Notes under the pieces: generated by a model | What the model saw: the letters and a program-made list of their open reading frames with translations, nothing else | The model's database searches: none | What the model was told of the DNA's origin: nothing | Shown here: positions 1 to 5,042 of the stretch, piece after piece | Layout of the letters: the number at the start of each line of letters is the position of its first letter | Position numbering within the stretch: the stretch's first letter is position 1 | NCBI GenBank assembly: GCA_001797815.1 | Contig: MGQK01000064.1 | Span: forward strand, 1,102 to 7,926 | From: Deltaproteobacteria bacterium RBG_13_61_14 | GTDB taxonomy: Bacteria; RBG-13-61-14 | Direction: 5' to 3' | Length of the DNA stretch: 6,825 bases | Program-made: the position numbers and the translations under genes

Positions 1-1
1 C

Positions 2-394
2 CGCAACTACCAGGTCGAGCCTTATGCCACCTTTTTCGGGTTCGACCGCATCCGGATCGGGGATGACTTCGTGTGCGGCTGCCTGGCCACGGTGCGGGCG
101 GTGGCCGTGGAAATCACGATCGGGAACAAGGTCTCGCTCGGACCCATGACCGCGCTGATCGGGGCCAACCACGGTTTTGCCGACTTGAACGTCCCCATCC
201 AGGACCAGCCCCAAACCAGCGAGCCGGTGCGCCTCGCGGACAACGTCTGGGTCGGGACCGGCGCCATCATCCTGCCCGGCGTGAGCATCGGCGAGGGCGC
301 GGTGGTCGCCGCCGGCGCGGTGGTGACCCGACCAGTCGCGGCCCGGACCGTGGTCGCCGGCTGCCCGGCCCGGCTGATCCGGGAACGGCGATGA
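2..394 (+). CDS. Hexapeptide-repeat (left-handed beta-helix) O-acyltransferase, 5'-truncated by the window edge
   Basis: The visible C-terminal 130 residues are open from base 2 to a TGA at 392-394; the real start lies upstream of the window. Repeats of the I/V-G-x-x hexapeptide type run through it: IRIGDDF, ITIGNKVSLGP, then VRLADNVWVGTGAIILPGVSIGEGAVVAAGAVV, which is the standard final coil of the maltose/galactoside O-acetyltransferase group. A histidine in GANHGF (codon 170-172) is where this group keeps its catalytic His, so the enzyme probably transfers an acetyl or similar acyl group from acyl-CoA to a sugar hydroxyl or amine. The chain ends with a short tail (GCPARLIRERR), as usual for the family. 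Its stop codon overlaps the start of the downstream methyltransferase, implying translational coupling. Together they suggest sugar decoration in a polysaccharide cluster. An internal GTG at 71 is not a credible start because the repeat structure begins before it. The acceptor sugar cannot be told from sequence. Confidence 0.9.
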   Translation, partial: RNYQVEPYATFFGFDRIRIGDDFVCGCLATVRAVAVEITIGNKVSLGPMTALIGANHGFADLNVPIQDQPQTSEPVRLADNVWVGTGAIILPGVSIGEGAVVAAGAVVTRPVAARTVVAGCPARLIRERR

Positions 395-1383
395 GCTACG
401 AGTCGCCGGAGCTGCTCGATCTTCCCTTTGACCAGTACCAGCGCTACCGGATGCTGGCCGAGGTGGCGGATATCCTCCGTCCGGACGAGCAAAGGCTGCG
501 GGTCCTGGAGGTCGGGGGTTACCCGCCCCGGCTGCCCCGCTTTTTAGCGCACGACGAGGTGATCGTCACCGATCAGCCGGCCGGCGATTTCCCCGGTTAC
601 CTGCAAGCCGACGGCACCCGGCTGCCGTTTCGCGACCGCGAGTTCGACCTGGTGGCCAGTCTGGATACGCTGGAACACCTCCCGGCGGACCGGCGCGGTG
701 TTTTTCTGGATGAGCTTTGCCGGACCGCCAAGGATTACCTGGTGGTGGCGGCGCCGTTCCAGTTCGAGGCGGCGCGGGAGGCGGAGCGGATCATCTTCGA
801 TTTCATCCGGGTGCACGCCGGCTACGAACACATTTTTTTCAAGGAACACCTGGAGCGGGCGGCGCCGGACCAGGTGGAAGCGGAGAAGCAATTGATCGCG
901 GCCGGTTTCCATACCCTGGTCCTGGCCAACGGCCGGCTCGACCACTGGCTGATGCTGATGGCCATCTATTATTTCCTCGACGGCCGGCCGGAATACGAGC
1001 CGGTCAAGGCCCGGACCATGTCCCTCTGGAATAAGAATTACTACCGCTCCGATAACCAGGAACCGGCCTACCGCCATTTCCTGGTGGGCTCGCGCCGGCC
1101 TTTCGGCCGGGCCGAAGCCGGGCTCTTGGCCCTGAGCAGCCGGGAACCGGCGCCAGCCTTGGACCTGGAGTCGGTGAAAGCGGTCATCGAGATCGCCCGG
1201 CTGGACAGCGACCGCCGGCTCCGGGGCAAGATCGCGGAGTTGGAAAACCTGCTGAGCGCGCGGGAGCGGGAAGTGGAAGGCTTAAAGGCCGAGATGGAAG
1301 GGCTGAAAAATTTTGTGGCGCGGCTCAAGTCCAGTTTGGCCTTTCGCGTTTACTCTTTCCTTTTTCAGCGAGCGAAGAGTTGA
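391..1383 (+). CDS. Class I SAM-dependent methyltransferase with C-terminal coiled coil
   Basis: The 330-aa protein starts at ATG 391, overlapping the preceding stop as ATGA. The frame stays open far upstream, but that part lies over the acyltransferase gene and reads as Arg/Gly-rich nonsense. Residues 36-125 show the Rossmann methyltransmethylase core: motif I VLEVGG (38-43), an acidic end of strand 2 at D61 (VTDQP), ADGTRLPF (73-80) and FDLVASLDTLEHLP (85-98), the usual motif II/III region. Motif I is followed by YPPR rather than a full GxGxG, which is common in this subgroup. Residues 126-250 form a helical substrate region with no motif I can assign. Residues about 262-313 are a charged heptad-like coiled coil (KIAELENLL, EVEGLKAEMEGL), ending in a hydrophobic tail SSLAFRVYSFLF that could bind membrane or partner proteins. 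Such tails are frequent on cell-surface glycan enzymes. It probably methylates a sugar or a glycan end, perhaps using the coiled coil as a scaffold or ruler; this role is inferred. The acceptor is unknown. Confidence 0.85.
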   Translation: MSYESPELLDLPFDQYQRYRMLAEVADILRPDEQRLRVLEVGGYPPRLPRFLAHDEVIVTDQPAGDFPGYLQADGTRLPFRDREFDLVASLDTLEHLPADRRGVFLDELCRTAKDYLVVAAPFQFEAAREAERIIFDFIRVHAGYEHIFFKEHLERAAPDQVEAEKQLIAAGFHTLVLANGRLDHWLMLMAIYYFLDGRPEYEPVKARTMSLWNKNYYRSDNQEPAYRHFLVGSRRPFGRAEAGLLALSSREPAPALDLESVKAVIEIARLDSDRRLRGKIAELENLLSAREREVEGLKAEMEGLKNFVARLKSSLAFRVYSFLFQRAKS

Positions 1384-1390
1384 AGATGGC

Positions 1391-1396
1391 AGGGGG
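1391..1396 (+). promoter_or_regulatory. Purine-rich ribosome binding site of the FAD-fold gene
   Basis: AGGGGG lies only 2 bases before ATG 1399 (4 bases if AGGG alone is the core). It is closer than ideal, but no other in-frame start exists between the upstream TGA and the Rossmann-like segment. Confidence 0.4.
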
Positions 1397-1398
1397 CC

Positions 1399-2745
1399 AT
1401 GGCCAGGACGTTTGATTTCACGGTCTGGGGCGACGGTCTGGGCGAGTGGCTGACCGCGGCGGCGCTGGCCATGGCCGGCCGGCCCACGGCGCTGGTGCTC
1501 ACCCGGGCCCTGGACCGGGAGGCCGGGGTCTTTCCCGAAGCGCCGGTGGATCTCTCCGGCTCGGAGGTGATCGCCAACTATTTCGGCGAAGCCCCGGCCG
1601 GAGGGCCCGAAGACCGCTTCGAGGCGGACTTCCAGGTGATCTGGCCGGAGGCCCGGCTCGACGTGTTCGCCGACCCGGAAGAATTCCGCTTCGGGCTGGA
1701 ACGCGATCTCCCGGCCCACGCCCAGTCGGTTCTGGCCGCTTCGACCGGGCTCCGCAAACTGGCGGAAAAAATCGAGCGCGAGATCCTGTCCCGGCCGGAT
1801 TACCCGCCCCTCACCTGGACCGAAAAACTGGTGCTGCGCCTGAAAGGGCTGGGCCGGGGATTCCCGGAACTGGGCCGCTCGCTCGGAGAATTCCTGAAGG
1901 AACTGGCCGTGCCCAAGTCGCGGCAATGGATTTTTTTGCTCCCGCTCAAAGCGCTGTGTCCGGGCCTGGGCGAGAACCCCGGCCTCGGCTCCGCGGCCTT
2001 GCTCTGGAATTTCCTTTGCCGGCAAAAGCGATCGCAAGGGATGACCGCGGACCTGCGCCTGCGGCTGCGCGACCTGATCCAGAGAAACGGCGCGGTCTTT
2101 GACTCCCGGCCCGAACGGGTGGTCCTGGAAAAAAGGATTTTGCTCAGCGTTCATCTGGCCGACCGGATCGAGCTCCAGACCGGCCTGCTCATTGCCGAGC
2201 CGGCCACCTTGTTCTCGGTCCTGGATCCGATTCAGCGGGAAGACCGGGCCGGCCGCCAGCTCGCGCTTTTGTTCGCGCGCTCGGTCCAACATACGCTCTA
2301 TTTCCGGGTGGAACGGAGCGCCCTTCCCGAGGTCATGGCCCGGCGCACGCTGGTGCTCCATGACCCCTCCCAGCCGCTCCACGGCACCAACTTCATGGTG
2401 CTGTGCCGCATCCCCCGCGTGCCCAAGTGGGAGACCCTGGCCGTTACCCTGAGCTATCCCAAGGGTGACGTGCCTCCGCCCTTGCCGGAAGAGGTGGTCA
2501 AGACCCTGCATTGGCTGCTGCCCTTCCTGGGCCGGGAACAGGTCGAGCTGGACGAAAACCGGCCGGTCGTTTCCCGCTACCATTATGCCCTTCCCAAGAG
2601 CAACGGCTTTTGGCCCCGCTCCTGCCGGACACCCCTGAAGAACGTCTTCCTGCCCCCGGACCAAGTGCTGCCCGGACTCGGGCCGTGGGCGAACTTCCTG
2701 GTCGCCGGCGCCCTGAGTCAGCGCCAGACCAAGCGGTCCGCTTGA
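1399..2745 (+). CDS. Degenerate FAD/NAD(P)-binding amine oxidase-/phytoene desaturase-like protein, possibly non-catalytic
   Basis: A 448-aa protein whose only in-frame start after the upstream stop is ATG 1399. AGGGGG at 1391-1396 serves as a rather close ribosome binding site. I do not recognise a named gene, but the layout follows FAD-dependent oxidoreductases of the phytoene desaturase/GDI type. Residues 6-34 look like a beta-alpha-beta dinucleotide fold (FTVWGDGLGEWLTAAALAM). Residues 222-270 resemble the second FAD-binding segment (LIQRNGAVFDSRPERVVLE, then LQTGLLIAEPAT). Residues 416-440 resemble the closing flavin motif (NVFLPPDQVLPGLGPWANFL). The first site is damaged: the third Gly of GxGxxG is Glu16, and the acidic residue expected near position 35 at the end of strand 2 is missing. 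Cofactor binding is therefore doubtful, and it may be a structural or regulatory relative. It lies 15 bases after the methyltransferase, so it is probably co-transcribed and may serve the same surface-glycan locus. Fold assignment is by eye; function is unknown. Confidence 0.75.
   Translation: MARTFDFTVWGDGLGEWLTAAALAMAGRPTALVLTRALDREAGVFPEAPVDLSGSEVIANYFGEAPAGGPEDRFEADFQVIWPEARLDVFADPEEFRFGLERDLPAHAQSVLAASTGLRKLAEKIEREILSRPDYPPLTWTEKLVLRLKGLGRGFPELGRSLGEFLKELAVPKSRQWIFLLPLKALCPGLGENPGLGSAALLWNFLCRQKRSQGMTADLRLRLRDLIQRNGAVFDSRPERVVLEKRILLSVHLADRIELQTGLLIAEPATLFSVLDPIQREDRAGRQLALLFARSVQHTLYFRVERSALPEVMARRTLVLHDPSQPLHGTNFMVLCRIPRVPKWETLAVTLSYPKGDVPPPLPEEVVKTLHWLLPFLGREQVELDENRPVVSRYHYALPKSNGFWPRSCRTPLKNVFLPPDQVLPGLGPWANFLVAGALSQRQTKRSA
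2730..2744 (+). repeat. Perfect inverted repeat overlapping the stop codon of the FAD-fold gene
   Basis: CAAGCGG and CCGCTTG flank a single T, and the right arm runs into the TGA at 2743-2745. Flanking GAC (2727-2729) and GTC (2746-2748) can extend the pairing with A2745 bulged. As RNA it would form a 5-bp stem with a 5-base loop plus the extension. It could slow or protect the 3' end of the transcript. No T-run follows, so it is not an intrinsic terminator by itself. Confidence 0.4.
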
Positions 2746-2777
2746 GTCCTTCGATCTGCTTTCATCACCCCAATCGC

Positions 2778-2801
2778 AGGGGCGTGATTCATCACGCCCC
2801 T
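2778..2801. repeat. GGGCG-framed palindrome, copy A
   Basis: Arms GGGGCGTGAT (2779-2788) and ATCACGCCCC (2791-2800) are perfectly complementary around TC, and A2778/T2801 adds one more pair. As RNA this is a 9-bp stem with a 4-base loop. It lies 32 bases after the FAD-fold gene stop, in the gap between convergent genes, and is one of four related palindromes in this window. It may act as a transcript-end hairpin for either strand. Confidence 0.75.
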
Positions 2802-2808
2802 TGGGAAA

Positions 2809-2826
2809 GGCGCAATAAATTGCGCC
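2809..2826. repeat. GGGCG-framed palindrome, copy B
   Basis: Arms GGCGCAAT (2809-2816) and ATTGCGCC (2819-2826) are perfectly complementary around AA. The right side continues CCTAC, matching the oriented CGCCCCT edge of the other copies. On the left the matching G-run is displaced by AAA (GGGAAAGGCG), so only one edge is intact. It starts 8 bases after copy A, making a tandem pair. A T5 run (2835-2839) follows 8 bases later, too far for a textbook terminator. Confidence 0.7.
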
Positions 2827-2834
2827 CCTACCAC

Positions 2835-2870
2835 TTTTTCATCGAGGTCATGAAACCAGTCCTCGAAAAA
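2835..2870. terminator. Inverted repeat between convergent genes, possible weak bidirectional terminator
   Basis: TCGAGG (2842-2847) pairs with CCTCGA (2861-2866) around a 13-base loop. Outside it, a T5 run (2835-2839) faces an A-run (2866-2870), extending the pairing after a 2-base bulge. The position between convergent stops (2745 on +, 2901 on -) suits transcription ending. On both strands, however, the T-run is on the 5' side of the stem, so it is not a canonical intrinsic terminator. Confidence 0.3.
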
Positions 2871-2900
2871 TTATAAATTTCTGAATAGCCGCTCCAGTCT

Positions 2901-4070
2901 TTAGGCCGGGCGGGAGGTAGCGCGCTTCATCAAGGTCCATCCCACGGCCATCCCGATGAGAATGATCCCGCAAGATAAGACGTAAGGCCCGCGCAGGGAG
3001 ATGTAGCGGGCAGTGGGTCCGCCGAGGAGCGGGCCGAGGAACCCGCCGACGCCGATGAAGAACTCGTGGATGCCGGTGTTGTGGCCGACGGTGGAAGGCT
3101 CGGCTTCGCCGGGCTTCTTGGAGAAGTGGAGCGCGTAATAGAGACCGGCGGAGTAGGAGTGGCCGGAAGAGAGTCCGGCGATAATGAAGCCAAGCAGGAG
3201 GAGGGGGATACTGGAAGAGACCGCGATCAGGGCTAACCCGATCAGGGAGAGAAATTGGGTAAAAACTAATAAGCGGTAGCGGAAGTGCCAGAAATGGGTG
3301 AAGGTGAAGAGCACAAAGACCAATAACATGGACAAACTCATGGAAGCGAGCAGGATGCCGATCCAGGTGGCGTTGAGGTTCAAGGTGAGCGCGAGCTTGG
3401 GAAAGAGGTTGCGGAGGATCCCGAGTGCGAACCAGAAGCAGAGGTTGGTGACCCGGGCGATGGTGAGGTGCACCGGATGCTGGTGGGGATGGCTTTCTGG
3501 CGGGAGCGAGACCGGGGCGTCGTTATGATTGGAGAGCGGCGGAAAGATCAGGAAGAGGGCGGGCAGGAGCGCGGCGCCGGCCGCGGCCAGGTAAAAGGGC
3601 ATGACCGGAGAAAAGTCAAAAATATAACCGGCCGACAGGGTGCCCAGGCCGATGCCGGTGGACCAGGAGATGTTGTAAAGCCCGGTGCGCTGGGAGAGCT
3701 TGCCGGTGTGGAGCACGTGGGCGAGCTGCGACTCCAGCGAGGGCCAGAACAGGGCGAGGGCGAAGCTGTAGAGCGCGACCAGAAAATACAAGGGCCTCAG
3801 GGTTTGGGTCGCGGGAAACAGGGCCGCGGCGCCGGCGAAGATAAAAGCGGCCAGGGTGCTGATCCGGCGAGGGTTATAGCGGTCGGAGAGCCGGCCGGTG
3901 AAAGGCACGCACAGGAAGTAGACGAGCGAACCGATCGCGCCCAGGTAGCCGAGCTCGAGCGAGGTAGCGCCGTGGCTGAGCGCCCAGACCGGGACGGCCA
4001 GCAAAATGAACGCAAAGAAAAAGCTCATGGCCGCGGGGATGGCCATGAGCGGGATCATCGCATGACTCAT
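2901..4070 (-). CDS. Major facilitator superfamily (MFS) transporter
   Basis: The 389-aa inner-membrane protein has about twelve hydrophobic helices in two halves, the normal MFS length and layout. The loop after helix 2 carries the MFS signature motif A as GRLSDRYNPRR (59-69). Other marks are FWPSLESQLA (108-117) and the helix pair around YNISWSTGIGLGTLSAGYIFD (132-152), as in drug- and sugar-efflux-like MFS proteins. The central cytoplasmic loop (about 178-205) is rich in Pro and His, with His at 182, 194, 196, 198 and 201. The second half includes GLSSGHSYSAGLYYAL (299-314) and GHNTGIHEFFIGVGGFLGP (329-347), with His residues inside predicted helices that might take part in proton coupling. 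It begins 53 bases after the SDR gene stop and is probably co-transcribed with it. ATG 4070 has no clear Shine-Dalgarno, and Met5 is an alternative start. Substrate and direction of transport are unknown; the SDR neighbour only weakly suggests a small organic compound. Confidence 0.9.
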   Translation of the reverse strand: MSHAMIPLMAIPAAMSFFFAFILLAVPVWALSHGATSLELGYLGAIGSLVYFLCVPFTGRLSDRYNPRRISTLAAFIFAGAAALFPATQTLRPLYFLVALYSFALALFWPSLESQLAHVLHTGKLSQRTGLYNISWSTGIGLGTLSAGYIFDFSPVMPFYLAAAGAALLPALFLIFPPLSNHNDAPVSLPPESHPHQHPVHLTIARVTNLCFWFALGILRNLFPKLALTLNLNATWIGILLASMSLSMLLVFVLFTFTHFWHFRYRLLVFTQFLSLIGLALIAVSSSIPLLLLGFIIAGLSSGHSYSAGLYYALHFSKKPGEAEPSTVGHNTGIHEFFIGVGGFLGPLLGGPTARYISLRGPYVLSCGIILIGMAVGWTLMKRATSRPA

Positions 4071-4083
4071 TTCAGTTCATAAT

Positions 4084-4105
4084 GGGCGGACACGAATGTC
4101 CGCCC
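4084..4105. repeat. GGGCG-framed palindrome, copy C, between the SDR and MFS genes
   Basis: Arms GGGCGGACA (4084-4092) and TGTCCGCCC (4097-4105) form a perfect 9-bp stem. The loop is CGAA on the + strand and TTCG on the transcribed - strand. It fills nearly half of the 53-base SDR-MFS gap. In - strand RNA it lies 18 bases after the SDR stop and 13 bases before the MFS start, so it could shield the SDR 3' end or lower MFS expression. No T-run follows. Confidence 0.75.
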
Positions 4106-4123
4106 CCCTTCCAGACACCTGGG

Positions 4124-4888
4124 TCAGGCCGTGGTCCCGCCGTCAATCACGAAGATCGCGCCGTTGGTGAAGGAGGCGGCGTCGCTCGCCAAATACAGCG
4201 CGATCCCGGCCAGTTCCGAAGGCTGGGCGTGCCGCTTGAGCGGGATCTGGGCGATGGCCATGTCGTGGATGGGCTTGGTCTTGATCAGCACGCTGGCAAA
4301 ATGAGTCTCGGTCAGGCCCGGGCAGATCGCGTTCGAGCGCACCTTGAACGGCCCCAGCTCCTTGGCATAAGCCTTGGTCATCAAGATCACCGCGGCCTTG
4401 GTCATGCCATAGACGCCCTGCATGGGCGGACCTACCAGGCCGGCGATGGAGGCGATGTTGATGATGCTGCCCCCGCCCTGCTTGACCATGCGCTTGGCCA
4501 CGCCCTGGGCCATGAAGAAGTAACCCTTGGTATTGACCTCAAAGGTCTTCTCGAACTGGCTCTCGTTGATCCCGAGCACGTCGCCGAAATAGGGGTTGGT
4601 GGCCGCGTTGTTGACCAGGACATCAATCCGGCCGAACTCGGACGCGGTCTTCTCGATCAAGGCGTTGATCTGCTCCAGGTTGCCGGTGTGGCAGGCCACC
4701 GGCAGGGCCACCCCGCCGGCCTGCTTGATCTCGGCCGCCACCTTGTCCAGGCTTTCCTGCTTGCGGCTGGCGATGACCACCTTGGCCCCGTTGGCCGCAA
4801 AGGTCCGGGCAATGGCCTCGCCGATGCCCCGGCTGGCGCCGGTTACAATCGCCACCTTGTCCTTCAAACTAAAACTCACTTCCGCCAT
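4124..4888 (-). CDS. Short-chain dehydrogenase/reductase (SDR), DHRS4-like carbonyl reductase type
   Basis: A classical 254-aa SDR, the typical length. Visible motifs are the cofactor loop TGASRGIG (16-23), NNAA (93-96), and the catalytic tetrad Asn119 (VNTKGY), Ser147 (NIAS), Tyr160 and Lys164 (YGMTK). After Lys164 comes CPGLTETHF and the C-terminal FVIDGGTTA. Arg20 in the glycine loop and Arg42 after strand 2 favour NADP(H). The segment VACHTGN (64-70), in place of the more common CDV/ADV, together with TNPYFGDVL, matches what is known of DHRS4-type carbonyl/retinal reductases and their bacterial relatives. It would reversibly oxidise or reduce a hydroxyl/carbonyl substrate in the cytoplasm. 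The start is placed at ATG 4888 because GGAGG (4896-4900) sits 7 bases upstream. A TTG at 4894 in the same frame would be only 1 base from that site. A promoter lies about 95 bases upstream and the MFS gene follows. The substrate is not identifiable. Confidence 0.93.
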   Translation of the reverse strand: MAEVSFSLKDKVAIVTGASRGIGEAIARTFAANGAKVVIASRKQESLDKVAAEIKQAGGVALPVACHTGNLEQINALIEKTASEFGRIDVLVNNAATNPYFGDVLGINESQFEKTFEVNTKGYFFMAQGVAKRMVKQGGGSIINIASIAGLVGPPMQGVYGMTKAAVILMTKAYAKELGPFKVRSNAICPGLTETHFASVLIKTKPIHDMAIAQIPLKRHAQPSELAGIALYLASDAASFTNGAIFVIDGGTTA

Positions 4889-4895
4889 TTTCAAA

Positions 4896-4900
4896 CCTCC
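4896..4900 (-). promoter_or_regulatory. Strong ribosome binding site deciding the SDR start
   Basis: On the - strand GGAGG is followed by a 7-base spacer and ATG 4888, which is ideal spacing. This rules out the in-frame TTG at 4894, which would lengthen the protein by two residues. Confidence 0.85.
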
Positions 4901-4924
4901 ATTCCATCGTTCACTTACGCTTAG

Positions 4925-4946
4925 GGGCGCGAATCCAATCGCGCCC
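4925..4946. repeat. GGGCG-framed palindrome, copy D, in the SDR 5' leader
   Basis: Arms GGGCGCGA (4925-4932) and TCGCGCCC (4939-4946) form a perfect 8-bp stem with a 6-base loop (ATCCAA on +, TTGGAT on -). The extended CGCCCCTAA edge is on the - strand here, so this copy is inverted relative to A, B and C. It lies between the predicted SDR promoter and its ribosome binding site (24 bases before GGAGG), so it should be part of the mRNA leader. Confidence 0.75.
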
Positions 4947-4982
4947 GATGATAACGGGATCCATCAGAAGTAATCGGGGGGC

Positions 4983-5012
4983 ACCATAGCATCCTTTTCC
5001 CGATTTTGACAA
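4983..5012 (-). promoter_or_regulatory. Sigma70-type promoter with extended -10, driving the SDR (and probably MFS) gene
   Basis: On the - strand, TTGTCA (5012-5007, 5 of 6 to the consensus) is followed by an 18-base spacer and TATGGT (4988-4983, 4 of 6). TG-C directly before it makes an extended -10 element. Transcription would start near 4976, giving a leader of about 88 bases that includes palindrome D. It begins about 30 bases after the radical SAM stop, implying that SDR-MFS can be transcribed independently of that gene. The assignment is by consensus only. Confidence 0.55.
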
Positions 5013-5042
5013 ATCCACCCCAGGGCATTCGCATCTCCATTT

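Noticed and set aside
73-390. Upstream extension of the methyltransferase frame
   Set aside because: It overlaps the acyltransferase repeats in another frame and reads as Arg/Gly-rich sequence. The ATGA overlap at 391-394 gives a normal start.
1282-2664. A 460-codon open frame on the - strand across the FAD-fold gene
   Set aside because: Its product is Gln/Gly/Pro/Arg-rich with no fold-like pattern and spans two + strand genes. It is a high-GC shadow frame; the + strand frame carries recognisable Rossmann and closing motifs.
4082-4924. Long + strand frame over the SDR gene (and similar ones at 3468-4082, 5439-6224 and 6249-6602)
   Set aside because: They lie antisense to genes with complete catalytic or signature motifs and have low-complexity Gly/His/Asp/Arg composition without any motif.
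2778-4946. Palindromes as a CRISPR array
   Set aside because: The copies are of differing sequence, unevenly spaced by up to more than 1 kb and separated by genes, so there is no repeat-spacer pattern.
5006-5011. Perfect TTGACA on the + strand as a -35 box
   Set aside because: No reasonable -10 lies 16-18 bases further on, and no + strand gene follows. The same bases explain the -35 of the - strand promoter.
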